Assembly: GCF_905220365.1 (NCBI RefSeq) | Contig: NC_061139.1 | Span: 13,291,001-13,355,000, forward strand | Source: Vanessa cardui | Lineage: Eukaryota; Arthropoda; Insecta; Lepidoptera; Nymphalidae | Direction: 5' to 3' | Length of the DNA: 64,000 bases | Part shown: positions 48,887 through 59,335 of the stretch, one piece after another | How positions within the stretch are numbered: position 1 is the first letter of the stretch | How the letters are laid out: each line of letters starts with the position of its first letter | Program-made: the position numbers and the translations under genes | The notes under the pieces: generated by a model | What the model saw: only the letters and a program-made list of their open reading frames with translations | What the model was told of the DNA's origin: nothing | The model's database searches: none

Positions 48887-51800
48887 CTAGATATATTAGA
48901 TTGTATAAAAAGATTCAATTATTTAATACAATCAAATTTAATCTACTCTAGTAGTCAATTAAATACTTCATAATTTAAACATGTCTTCTTTGAATTATTA
49001 GTTATTAAGTTGTTAAAAAGATATGCACGAATTCATAGCGTCGCTGTCATTGGGCGGCTGAATTACGAGACGCGAGCGTGCGCCGACACGTGAGCCCTAA
49101 TCAAGTATTAAAATTTGCATGTAGCCAATTCCACTTTGTATATTATGTATTTGATTATTTGTTAATTATCAAATATTTTTTATTTAATTCAATTCGCAAT
49201 CTAAAGTAAATTAACGCAAATAGTCTAAAGGATTATTTTCAACAGTGAGTTTTCCAATTTTAAATTATTTTTTAATTATATGTAATGGTGAATAATTTGT
49301 TTGTGTATGTTTTTGGCTCGGGGCTCATTGCGTGAGATAGCCTATTTATTGGAGTTTTTGAATAAATGACATCAGGTCACGACCCATGAACGCACACGCA
49401 GTAACGCTTGAAGCGAATAAAACAGCTAGTTTGCCACACTTATCGACATGCTTAGATAGTTATAGAAATTCTAATCGGTTTGGAAATGTAAATAATTGGA
49501 CATCAGTTGAACGATGAAAAAATAAGGCATTGCTTTTTTCTGTCATCTTACAATAGCTGCTTACAATTTACAATATCGATGGGTTATACATGGTGCTGTC
49601 ACAGATTTAATTTAACTGTAATCAGTATCTTTTTTTAATCTGTTTTGTGGCCACCGGATGGTATGTGGTCACCAACGTCCTGACACGCGCCCTAGATGTG
49701 GTCAGCGCGGGCAACAGGTTTTGCGAGGCGCGTTTCAATCCCTTGGCGTGGTGAGGTGGGTAAAAGGTAACTCCACTCAAATACTAAATACTATTGGCCT
49801 GATGCGGGGCCTTAACAGACACTTACAATGTCGTTTCCCTTCGCCAATCGACGATCACGCGATCATGACGGAGATAATTGCTCATTTATCAGCACCTCGT
49901 CCGATTGTAACGTACAAAGTCAGAATATCAACAAACATAAGTGCTCGATTAAAAATCAAAACGACGCTTCATTCGAGAAGCTCTTGAGAGCACTTCTTAA
50001 TCCTCGGGTAGTAAATCTAAGGAATTAAATTTAATATTAAGCATCGTTCAGAAATTATAGTGACCCGAGAAAAAACAAAACCAACTGTAGGTATTTTAAA
50101 AACTATAAAATCGTTATAAACTGTATTCTTCCTAATTACTTTACAGTATACCTCGTCTTAATGTCTCCTTTGGTGAAAGGAATTGGGATTTATCAGGAAA
50201 TTCTGCCAGCACTTCTACCGTATAACATTTCAACCAATCCATGCAATGAGGGTAACAGACATAGTAACTATTTTTAATTTTTATTCGTATATATTATTAA
50301 GCCGTTAGTATAAATATGAAGGAATATATAATTATATATGAATCCAAATTGATGACTTCGAACTTCAAACTTGTACCTATATCGTTCATATATTATACAT
50401 ATTTATCTATGTTTCTCTTGTTAGGGTAAGATTGTGCAGAGCCGGGAACTTGTCTTTTTAAGTCCTATTAGGGACTTCCCGCGGGTTGCGCTCAGAGAGG
50501 TCCGAGAGAGTATTATCATAATATTAATTCAAATATTAAATGTGTTGTAATTGAAGTTGTTGCTACGCGGAGTTTTTGCGTGTTAAGTCGTACCGCCTGT
50601 CTTGCCAAGTTTTTTGCCGCATTATGTCAGACGTTGCTTCAAACCAAACATAATTATTAATAACCCATCTATTATATAAAAAAGAGACACAAAAGTATAC
50701 TCTATGCTCATATGAATAAGGTCACATCTATCCCACCGATGAGCGTCATTCGACTTTACACTCTATTAAAAAGTTGTAAAATTTCTTTTTACGAGCTTAT
50801 GCGAATAAAAACTTAATGACTATCATCTTTAGAATTAGAATTGTATAAACTAATTAGTTGTTGTAATTAAATCGTAGTATTATAATGGCGATGATTTAAT
50901 GATCGCGACTTTTTGTCCACTGGCAACATTGTTTTTTATCGCGACATAGACAGTGTGACTACATAATCTGAGCTTAAAATAAAACAGCTGAGATAATAAT
51001 TTCTTACAAAGATGACAGGAAACAACTTTAATGTAATATTAATATATGTAAATACTCATCCAATTTATTTATCCAAGTTCTACTTCAATTTTCCTTTCGA
51101 GGAAAAATGAAGCTTCCACACGAGTGTGTATCATACTGGCTGGATGGTAGCAAAAGAATAAAACAATTATTATCCATGAAAATTGTTACTACACCAGCGA
51201 AAAAGACAAATAAATAATTATGGAATTGAGTTCTGTAAATACAGATTAAAGAATAAGAATTTCTAAAACGTGAAAATAAGTAGTTAAGTGCATTGATGCT
51301 ACATAATTAATAAATATATGAGGTGTAAGCGTTTTTAATGAACAATATAGCCGAGCTGTTGGTAAATCCCATGAAGTAAGTTAATCTAAGATTTGTTTGT
51401 CTGTGTTCTACGATTCGAATAGTGTATAAAATATTAATACAACAAACCGAGCTCTCGTTGATTCCAAGCGTATTTTAGGCGAACGAATTATTCTAAGTTT
51501 GGGAATACAATACATTTGGTGGTTAAATCAAGTCCAAAACTCGACTAATATGCTAACTACCGAATGTGTAGTTAGTCGTCGCCTTGAACCGAGCGGAATA
51601 CCAATGAATGTTTACGTGTAGCGCTTACTGACTGCGCATTCTAATATTTGTTTTCGTACCTTTTATCGAGTTAAAGTAACGTGACGATATGTGTAATATT
51701 CGAGTAGCCTGCTGTTGCTCTGTGCAACTCCTCTGGGTAGGTGGAACACTCACTGGAACCGCTAACCAGCAATACAAATTATTATAGTCTGTATGTATGT

Positions 51801-52630
51801 ATACTGGGTTAAAAGGTGAGCCCTTCAAAAGCCCGTCAGGCAGACACAAAACGTCGTAAGTGTCCCTTTATTAAACAGTGTATATTACGATTTCATTTTG
51901 AATAGTGTAATTGTGATAATGATAGCAGAATTGTTTGTCTTAAAATCAATATAGTTGTTATAAATAACAGTGAATTGACATCACAATAGACCGTAACTAC
52001 GGTAAAATCCCGTATGCATTTTGAGATATACAAATTTTTACGTAGGGAGCAAATATTTATAAAAGATATTTTGAAACTGAGTGGGAGATTAGTAACATCC
52101 TGAAATAGAAAAATTTGTTCTAAAATTGTAAATACCCAAGTCTCTCAGCTGCGACCAATAGTTACGACTAAACCATTGAACTGATTGGTAAAGTTCTACA
52201 TTGAGGTAGCCAAGGTCCAGGATGAGAGCACAGGTTGGACCTGGAAGTAATAACTCGACTTTTATAAACATATCAGATCTAATTTATATAATAATACCAA
52301 AATCATAAGCAGTGCTTTGTATCAATCAAATTAAATCATGAGTATTTTATTCGATTAAACTTCACAAAAATGGTTTTTGAATTGTCATTATAACGAGCGA
52401 GAAGAAACGGCAACATAGTATAGTACGACACAAATTAGATGTAGCATCGGAAAATGCAATGGAATGAAAATAAAACCGATTACTGCCGATTAACACAATC
52501 AATAGAAACAGCTCCCTATCGCGCCATTCGACGCTATTCGTCGCTATAGATTCACGCGTCAGAGAAAGCAAGTGCATGTAAATCGACGCGTCAAATTGAC
52601 GAATATATTAAGTCATATGATATTACAAGT
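48887..52630. other. No gene seen
   Basis: Mostly AT-rich. A 109-codon plus-strand ORF at 49658-49987 overlaps a second ORF in another frame, and neither has a recognisable domain. CpG-bearing islets occur at about 49040-49100 and 49660-49760. Confidence 0.45.
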
Positions 52631-52759
52631 TATTACGTTTGTGCAAAGATCATATTCGCGTGAGAAATAAATATTGATAATTTGGCATAGCGTATTTAAT
52701 TCGACTGTGATCGGTTTTACGAATTTTGCCGATGCGACATCTAAGTTGTGTCGTACTAT
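52631..52759. repeat. Second copy of the element at 973-1078
   Basis: TATTACGTTTGTGCAAAGATC, GAGAAATAAATATTGATAA, AATTCGACTGTGATCGGTTT and TTGTGTCGTACTATA line up with the copy at 973-1078, with two extra stretches of a few tens of bases. Confidence 0.5.
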
Positions 52760-54095
52760 ATATACAATGCTAATGTTCACTATTTCTGTTCAATCAGTCA
52801 TGTGACAGAACCCCGAGCCTGCATCTAGGCTTTTTACTTAAAAAATATTATTTTAATGACTAATAAGATTTATTGATTACTTTAGTCTTATTAAACTTTT
52901 TAAATTTATTAAATATATTTATTCTATATTCCCGTATCTATTATATATTAGATTCCATCCATCGTGAAGCAGGAACAGCTGTTAAGGTTATAGAGTTATG
53001 CGCTATTGGAGACCTCATATCCATTCAACCGTTTAGGTTTGATTGAGTTACAAGCATACTTTCACCTACGATACCTTTATACCTTCTCCGTAACCTGCTT
53101 TGTCTCCTGGTAAAAGTTTTATGTATATTGCTTTATTATCCATATAATATCTAAAAAATATATTAACTTTTTCATTTCCATGTCCGAAATTATCATAGAA
53201 CACAAATTATACTTGTTAAGCGAAGTATATTTTGTTCCGACATTAAGAACTTAACTACCAATACAATATAAAAGGTCATTATAAAATGTATATAAATAAA
53301 TCTACCAAAGTAGTTATGTTAATTATTATTCATCCTTTTGATTCTGTAAGTTTTGTATTCAATCAGTGTATTGTTTTAATTAAACACACAAACACAATTA
53401 ATTATAGTCTTGAGCAAAGATGCTAAGATACTTTATCAGAACCGTACTATTTACTACATACTATTATATTATTCTCGATATCACTGACAGAATGAACTCA
53501 ATACTAATCTTATGTTTTTTTCTCAAATGATTTGGACCTCTACTTCAGACGCTATGAGCATGCAGCAGTTCTGTTAATATCAAAACCACATCAACTTCAA
53601 ATGTCAGTTTTATTGTTAAATAATATCGTCATTTCTTTAAAGTTTTCTTCGCTACGAGATCATAAGTGGTAAACTAACAATAGGTTTCATAATTCTAAGT
53701 AAATCTAAAATAAATAGGTAACTCTTACAATAGTAATTAATTAGGTACATTGATGATGCTTCGTTGACACATGAAAAATTTTCGGGTACTTCAATTACAA
53801 ACAAATATTAAATATGGAATTAGACTTTAAAATTATTCAATATAAATGCAATTAAAACGAGGTAACGATAACACTCATAACAAATTCAATATTTTTAAAA
53901 TATTTGCAGTGCTATTCTTTCAGAACTCACTTCGTATTTCACTCGTGAAATGTCGAAAACCGACTTCGACGTTATGCTCTTTCTAATGGTACAGTGATTG
54001 AAGCTAATGTCGCATATCACTCACTGGCATCTCACGATCGTGTTCCGAATTGAGTTCCGAGGTTGTTTACAGAATAGCTACACAGTGCGTAGTTT
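52760..54095. other. AT-rich DNA downstream of the THAP gene
   Basis: No ORF of note. A minus-strand AATAAA (TTTATT on the plus strand at 53608-53613) lies about 480 bases past the THAP stop codon and is a possible poly(A) signal. Confidence 0.35.
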
Positions 54096-55142
54096 TTACG
54101 ACAGTAAATTGCTATCATTATATTCGATGGATAACGTGATATGAGATTTGATCAAAGCGTTCAGGCCGTCCGGCAAGAACGCGTCGCATCCCATCAGAAA
54201 TTGCTCCATCGTTATAAAATTAGAATTGTCTTCCACGACATTCATCTGACTTCGATGGGGATCTTTTGCGAAGTCATTTCTTTGGTCGCTTTGATAATAC
54301 TCCTGCGTTACTGGGAGCGCTGCCGGCGCTTCTGTGCCGGACAGGACATAGAATACTTCGTCGTCCGTTTGCACGCCCTGGCTAGTGCACACCTGCAATG
54401 GCGCATAGTTATAATTCTCGGTCTGTGTGGAGCTGTCGCTGGTGAGCGTTGCGGGCAGGTTCAGCGTGGGCACCGCCGATTTTTTCAAAAGTTGCTTCCC
54501 ATACATTCGCTGCTCGAAATGCAAGCTGCATATGTGCATGTGGCGAAGCTGTTCAGCGTCTTTACCTTTTAAATCCTCCCTCTTGCACGCTTGGATCCAC
54601 ATTAAGCACCTAAAACAATAATACTTATCTTAGGTATCAATACTTATTAGGTATGTATGGATTCTTTATTGCACCAGTTCAGAGCAGTCAGTCGACTGGC
54701 GGGGGACAGGTAAACATGTAATAAATACAAGATCTTGTGTATATCTTTATTTATATATATTATATTTATGGCAGAGATAAAAACATATAATCAGTTAAAA
54801 CGACTGCTGTGCGTAGAATACAATTCACGATCCACGTCCACCCCTTCCCTTGTATAATATAAATAATACACAACTTTCAACAAAGGACTTTACAAAGCAC
54901 GCAAACGTCAATACGCGCTTAAAGCTTTGAAAGCTAGATATCTACACTCGATACCTTTCATAGAACGCGATACATAGCTCGAAGCCACTCAATCGGCAAA
55001 AACCTTTGATATGAGGGCGATGCAGCCCAATTATAAGCGTAAGAGCTCACCTTTCATCTCTCGGGAACTGATGGAACCTGACTCCTTTGTGCTTGTGCGA
55101 CGTCGAGCCGCAGCGGAAGACCGCGCAGCTCGTGTTGACCAT
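54096..55142 (-). CDS. THAP-type zinc-finger protein, two exons
   Basis: Exon 1 is 55142-55051 and exon 2 is 54609-54096. The donor is GAAAG|GTGAGC at 55050 and the acceptor TTGTTTTAG|GTGC at 54610; joining them keeps the frame (30 codons plus AG, then G) and gives 201 residues. THAP domains bind DNA through a C2CH zinc module. Here C6 and C11 lie in exon 1 and C58 and H61 in exon 2 (C-x4-C-x46-C-x2-H), with FHQFP at 23-27, W35, HICSLHF at 56-62 and the diagnostic AVPT at 76-79. The remaining ~120 residues are Thr/Ser- and acid-rich with STQT and GVQTDDE repeats. They contain no transposase domain and no clear coiled coil, so a host nuclear regulator is more likely than a P-element relic. The start was chosen because THAP proteins begin a few residues before the first Cys. 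Target genes are unknown. Confidence 0.88.
54610..55050 (-). other. Intron of the THAP gene
   Basis: A 441-base phase-2 intron with GTGAGC donor and a pyrimidine-rich TATTGTTTTAG acceptor. It splits the THAP zinc module between its CxxxxC and CxxH halves. AT-rich, with no repeat recognised. Confidence 0.85.
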
Positions 55143-55740
55143 CGCGGCGCGTGACGCGCGCCGGCGGCCGCTCCCGGCCGACTGAGGCGGCGGCCGGGCG
55201 CGCCTCCCCACCCCACGCGCCGCCCCCACCCGCCGGCTGCATCGCTTTCAGCTTTCAGCTCAAAATACACGTATGCAAATATGGAATAGGCTTTGCGGAT
55301 TTTATGCACGTGAATTTTTAAATATTGTATATGCATAGCGCATTCGCTTAAAGTAAACCGTCCTTTGCTGAGATTTGTCATGAAACATTTTCCATAGTTT
55401 ATTTCGTTTGTGTAACGACGCACCAAATATCCATACATACTTATATAAAGAGGAATCTCATTAGAGCGCGTTATTTAGGACAATGAGCAACAATGAGCAA
55501 CAATGAGCACTTGTGCAGATGTATCTGCTCCTCTGACACCGGTGACCTCTGAACATAAACGTGCCTATTCCATTGTCCGCTAACGAAGCGGCTATCTGGT
55601 TTCGATCTCGTTACGTAACATCAGTCACGTGGCCGCGTGTGCCGGCGCCGCCGCCCGTCGCCGCTCGCCCTCGGGACCAAGACGATTTACTCCGTTTGTG
55701 TCACGACCGTTCAATATTTTGCCGTACCTACCGATCGAAT
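55143..55740 (-). promoter_or_regulatory. GC/CpG-rich promoter-like region of the THAP gene
   Basis: Immediately upstream of the start codon is a strongly GC-rich stretch (55143-55240, mostly G and C on the coding strand) that is probably the 5' UTR. Further out are a CACGTG E-box at 55626-55631 and a second GC-rich patch at 55625-55680 (GCCGGCGCCGCCGCCCGTCG). No TATA box stands out. Overlapping ORFs that run out of exon 1 into this zone are low-complexity Gly/Arg/Ala translations and not coding. Confidence 0.5.
55481..55510 (+). repeat. Three tandem 10-bp units CAATGAGCAA
   Basis: Two exact units and a third ending in C, about 340 bp upstream of the THAP start codon. Confidence 0.9.
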
Positions 55741-55821
55741 AAGATTTCTCATCTAAAATTAAGTATTACTAAACTTGTTTGTCTTTCCAATCAATTACCT
55801 TAAAAACTTGTTTATTATATA

Positions 55822-55863
55822 GAGTAGAACCGGGTAATGCCGGTCAGTGGGTATTACCGGTCA
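55822..55863 (+). repeat. Left terminal inverted repeat with two binding-motif copies
   Basis: GAGTAGAACCGGG opens the element. GGGTAATGCCGGTCA (55832-55846) and GGGTATTACCGGTCA (55849-55863) are two head-to-tail copies of the motif. Confidence 0.85.
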
Positions 55864-56044
55864 TAGCGAAATCTCCTATTTTACTGCGTTTCGGCGAACG
55901 CACACATACACAGAGCGTGGTGTGATGTTGCCGCGCGCCAATGCCCCGGTCCCCGCTTCATTCCCTCGCCGATGTTTATGATGAACACACGTCTATTGTT
56001 TTCGCGCCTAACTGAAGTAATTTTTTGGAGTAATACAATAAGAG

Positions 56045-56285
56045 GTGAGTGTTTATTATTTCACATTTCTTATAATGTTATTTGAGATTTTTGTAGCATA
56101 AATACTAAGCATTCAAAGTAATAATAGTTTTTGAACGTGTATCGACAAGTTTCTATCTTAGAATTTAATTTACGGAAATGTTCCTAGTCGGGAATTGCCG
56201 GTCACGTTGACCGGTATTACCCGCAAGTAAAATTGATAAAACTATTTATTTTTATGTTCATTTTAATGTTTCTTTATTATTTCAG
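56045..56285 (+). other. Probable 5' UTR intron of the transposase gene
   Basis: Donor AAGAG|GTGAGTGTTT and acceptor TTCTTTATTATTTCAG|AATG, one base before the transposase ATG. Removing it drops the 18-residue hydrophobic N-terminal extension that the unspliced frame would otherwise add. It contains an inverted pair of the binding motif at 56190-56222. Confidence 0.65.
56190..56222. repeat. Inverted pair of the subterminal motif
   Basis: GGGAATTGCCGGTCA (56190-56204), spacer CGT, then TGACCGGTATTACCC (56208-56222): a near-palindrome with a 3-base centre. Confidence 0.85.
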
Positions 56286-56286
56286 A

Positions 56287-58218
56287 ATGTCTACAAGAAG
56301 AAACCAACCACTTTCAAAGGCGTTATGGAGCCAAGATCAACTACACATAGGTTTTAGACTAGTGGAGGAAGGAAAAACTATTAGAGAAGCAGCTAGATCT
56401 TGTGGTGTACCATTTTCGACGCTTCAAGAAAGACTAAAAACCCAAAATCGTGACAAGCCGCATCTGGGACGAAACACAGTCTTCACAAGGGAGCAAGAAA
56501 ATGAAATGGCTTCTCAAGTTAAGTACCTTGGTAAAATATTTTACGGCTGCACTTCGATTCAAATTAGGAAGATGGCCTATGAATATGCTGTACAAAATAA
56601 GATTAAGCACAATTTTAATGATACACTTGCATTAGCTGGCAAGGATTGGCTTACAGGATTTATAAAAAGAAATCATTTATCCATTAGGAAAGCTCAAGGC
56701 GTGAGCCTGAATAGAGCAACTACTTTTAACAAGGAAGAAGTCGGTATGTTTTTTAAACTTCTTGCAGAGTTAATGGAAAAATACAAGTTTCTGCCAAGAA
56801 GCATATGGAATGTCGACGAGACCGGAATTTCCGCAGTACAAGACCCTGGAAAAATTGTAGCCGAGAAAGGACAGCAACGTGTAGGGTCTATAACTAGCGG
56901 AGAAAGAGGAAAGACCGTGACAGCTGTGTGCGCAGTGAATGCTACTGGAGTCTACGTCCCACCAATGTTAATTTATCCGCGACAGAGACATTCGACTGCT
57001 TTAGAAGCAGACGGCCCTCGAGGGACAGTCTATCGATGCTCGAAAAATGGTTGGATAAATGAAGATCTCTTCGTAGACTGGCTGAAGCATTTTGCAGATT
57101 TTACCAAACCGTCAGAAAACGAGCCCATATTGCTTATTCTCGACAATCATTCAAGTCACATATCTTTGAGGGCTTATGAATTTTGCAGAAGCAACAATAT
57201 TGTGATGTTATCATTACCTCCACATGGCTCGCATAGAATACAGCCCCTAGATGTTTCCATTTACGGTCCATTAAAAACAGCCTATAAACAAGAGTGCAAC
57301 CTTTTTATAAAAAATCAATTCGGAAAAAAGATAACGCAAAATGATCTCGCATCACTGTTCAGGAAAGCTTTCCAAAAAATAGCAACCATTCCCAAAGCTG
57401 AAGCAGGTTTCGCTGCTACAGGAATATATCCTTTAAACCCGGATGTGTTTACAGACGAAGATTTCGTGGCTGCGGACATTTTAAATAGCAAAGTGGTTGT
57501 TTCGGCAGAAGAAATACGAGACCGAGATAATAAGACCCCAGAGACCCAAACAATATTAGATGAATCAATAAAATATGACCAGCCAACTCATTATCAGGCG
57601 AATTCATCTAAATCGTCATCACTTGCTGATGTGATTGAACCAGTCTCGACAAATGTACCAAGAACTTCCGTATTCGAGAAACCGACTGACATCTATATAA
57701 ACCCCACTCCTTCTACTTCAGGATGTGGAAAGACTATCAGTGTTAGGGATCTTCTGCCACTGCCAAGTCAGTCGAAAGACAAGAGAAAAAAACTATCTCG
57801 CAAAAAACACGCAACAATCCTTACAGGAACTCCTCACAAACAAGTTTTGGTCGAGAAAGAAAACAGAAAAATTACGAAAGAGAAGAAAACACCGACTCTT
57901 AGAATAAAATCTGAAAAAAAGACAATTAAAAGAAAAGGAAAATCGATGGAAAAGGATATCAAGAGAGTGCTTCAAAATAAAAACAGGCGTAATGAAAGTA
58001 CTTCGGACTCGGAAGTGGAAATGACAGATTTGCGTGAAGATGAAGACACTGACGCTGATGGGGATTGTGAAAATAAATGCATCATTTGTGATGATTACGG
58101 GCAACACAACGAGCTATGGTATAGATGTGTGCTGTGTGGTCTCTGGGCACATGCTGAGTGTTCTGGTTGCGACTCCCCTGAGGGTTATATCTGCGACTTA
58201 TGCCTTCACAAACTTTGA
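56287..58218 (+). CDS. pogo-family transposase with C-terminal PHD finger
   Basis: A 643-residue product is predicted from ATG 56287. The frame stays open upstream to 56233, but that part is hydrophobic and lies in the probable intron. It should cut and paste its own element at TA sites in the nucleus. Residues ~10-50 form a pipsqueak-type helix-turn-helix (TIREAARSCGVPFSTLQERL) and ~65-145 a CENP-B-type HTH (KDWLTGFIKRN). The DDE_1 catalytic core spans ~150-385, with D177 in WNVDETG, D286 in LLILDNHSSH and D322 in QPLDVSIYGPLK; the 35-residue spacing of the last two fits DD35D pogo enzymes. Residues ~495-570 are strongly basic and likely nuclear-localising, and ~574-594 are acidic. Residues 598-639 form a complete C4HC3 PHD finger (C598, C601, C614, C617, H622, C625, C636, C639). 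No frameshift or missing key residue is seen. Confidence 0.93.
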   Translation: MSTRRNQPLSKALWSQDQLHIGFRLVEEGKTIREAARSCGVPFSTLQERLKTQNRDKPHLGRNTVFTREQENEMASQVKYLGKIFYGCTSIQIRKMAYEYAVQNKIKHNFNDTLALAGKDWLTGFIKRNHLSIRKAQGVSLNRATTFNKEEVGMFFKLLAELMEKYKFLPRSIWNVDETGISAVQDPGKIVAEKGQQRVGSITSGERGKTVTAVCAVNATGVYVPPMLIYPRQRHSTALEADGPRGTVYRCSKNGWINEDLFVDWLKHFADFTKPSENEPILLILDNHSSHISLRAYEFCRSNNIVMLSLPPHGSHRIQPLDVSIYGPLKTAYKQECNLFIKNQFGKKITQNDLASLFRKAFQKIATIPKAEAGFAATGIYPLNPDVFTDEDFVAADILNSKVVVSAEEIRDRDNKTPETQTILDESIKYDQPTHYQANSSKSSSLADVIEPVSTNVPRTSVFEKPTDIYINPTPSTSGCGKTISVRDLLPLPSQSKDKRKKLSRKKHATILTGTPHKQVLVEKENRKITKEKKTPTLRIKSEKKTIKRKGKSMEKDIKRVLQNKNRRNESTSDSEVEMTDLREDEDTDADGDCENKCIICDDYGQHNELWYRCVLCGLWAHAECSGCDSPEGYICDLCLHKL

Positions 58219-58275
58219 CCGGCATTATCAACCCATTGACTGGTATTACCCCCCGTGGTGTATAATACCAGTCAA
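58216..58275. repeat. Right subterminal motif cluster with 13-bp hairpin
   Basis: TGACCGGCATTAT begins at the transposase stop codon itself (TGA 58216-58218). TGACTGGTATTACCC follows at 58237-58251, and TTGACTGGTATTA (58236-58248) pairs exactly with 58263-58275. Confidence 0.85.
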
Positions 58276-58433
58276 AGTTGTTTTTTTTCTTAAATACTGA
58301 TTAGACCAAAATTGTTTTACTTATTGATCTCAATCAATGTGATTTTGTAAGAAGAATACCAAAGCTTTAACTATCCAAAAGATTAATAAAGAAATATTCA
58401 TTATTATCTAATTTGTAATTATTTCTACTTAAG

Positions 58434-58458
58434 TGACCGGTAATACCCATTCTTACTC
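58434..58458 (-). repeat. Right terminal inverted repeat
   Basis: TGACCGGTAATACCC (58434-58448) then ATTCTTACTC to the end of the element. The inverse matches the left end over GAGTA..GGGTA.T.CCGGTCA. Confidence 0.85.
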
Positions 58459-59280
58459 TAAAGATAACAGTGCATACCATTATCTCAGTTAAAATTGTTT
58501 ACAACATGTTCGTTTTTTTTTTATAAAATAAGTTCAGCAAATATTATAAGCGTAGCGTATATTTCGACCAAACCACACTACGAGTACGAGCATTTCACTG
58601 AAACAAATAGTGAGTACATTCGTTCCGATCGAGCGACCAATCCCCACTTATCACATTATGTAAGCGTGCGTTTGTGTGACGCGCAGAAGAAATGCAACGA
58701 CATCTCCAAGGTTAAGGTCGAACGTCGGTGGAGCCTCAAAGAGCAGTCACGCCGCAGCTATCGATGTCATTTCAGATGCTGCCTAACTGCCGTCGGCCCG
58801 TCGAGCATTGTTGTATCGATTCAAAAGGTTTAACGTTTCATATGCGGTCGGAATGTCTATATGTTTGGAAAATATCAATACATTGTAACATTTTTGGTTT
58901 AGCTCCGTTTAAGCTTAAGGGTATTAACAACTTGTGTACAATTGTACTTGTGAGTCTTATATACGTAAACTGATTATAAACAACACAATAAATCAGTGAC
59001 AAATTTTAGCATTAAGATTATATAAAATACTATATTAATAGTATTTTTTAAAGATTTAAGATCTTGAAGATCTTCTAGATTCTAATTAAGAAGAAAATAG
59101 CAAAAAATTTATGGTATAAAGCAGTAATGTCAAGGCTAAAACTCCCGCCGTATCAAACACTGAAATAGTATGAAGATTGTTCACAAAGGAGGTTAAGCCT
59201 TTGTCTAGTGAAGTGAAATTTATAGTAATGGTTTACCTATAGAGCTATAGACTTATATAAAAAATCGTTACCAAAAATGT
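58459..59280. other. No gene seen; GC-moderate patch at 58610-58820
   Basis: The 112-codon ORF at 58495-58833 runs through CpG-bearing sequence (CGATCGAGCGACCAATCC, AACGTCGGTGGAGCC) but has no recognisable domain. The patch may be regulatory or an old coding remnant. Confidence 0.35.
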
Positions 59281-59282
59281 TT

Positions 59283-59335
59283 GCATCCAAAAGCACACTA
59301 AATAAAGTATACTTTGATTTTGATTCTGAATGAAA
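59283..59335 (+). mobile_element. LINE 3' tail fragment
   Basis: TTGCATCCAAAAGCACACT, AAATAAAGTATACTTTGATT and TTGATTCTGA: the terminal segment and simple tail of a Jockey/CR1-like LINE. Confidence 0.55.

Larger units (their letters stand above)
55822..58458 (+). mobile_element. Apparently intact pogo/Tigger-type DNA transposon with PHD transposase
   Basis: The element starts GAGTAGAACCGGGTAATGCC and ends with the inverse of GAGTAAGAATGGGTATTACC. Both ends are bordered by TA (55820-55821 and 58459-58460), the target duplication typical of the Tc1-mariner/pogo group. Total length is 2637 bp. It holds one uninterrupted transposase gene, a likely 5' UTR intron (56045-56285) and an internal AATAAA at 58385-58390. 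Copies of TGACCGGTAWTACCC near both ends are candidate transposase-binding sites. Intact ORF, matching termini and exact TA flanks suggest recent insertion and possible autonomy. Confidence 0.9.

Noticed and set aside
49658..49987. 109-codon plus-strand ORF as a gene
   Set aside because: Overlaps another ORF in a different frame and shows no known domain; CpG-rich context could lengthen chance ORFs.
1..54000. CRISPR array, operon or bacterial mobile system
   Set aside because: No regularly spaced direct repeats, ribosome-binding sites or dense ORFs; all evidence points to an insect nuclear genome.
54141..54572. 143-codon plus-strand ORF
   Set aside because: Exact antisense shadow of THAP exon 2, whose zinc-binding and AVPT motifs prove the minus strand is coding.
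55031..55438. Longer N-terminal extension or alternative frames of THAP exon 1
   Set aside because: The extensions are Gly/Ala/Arg/Pro-rich translations of GC-rich DNA in other frames, or extend upstream of the normal THAP start; the family begins within a few residues of the first Cys.
56233..56286. Upstream ATG of the pogo transposase as the real start
   Set aside because: The 18 added residues are hydrophobic and unlike the family, and they lie in a probable intron ending one base before the ATG at 56287.
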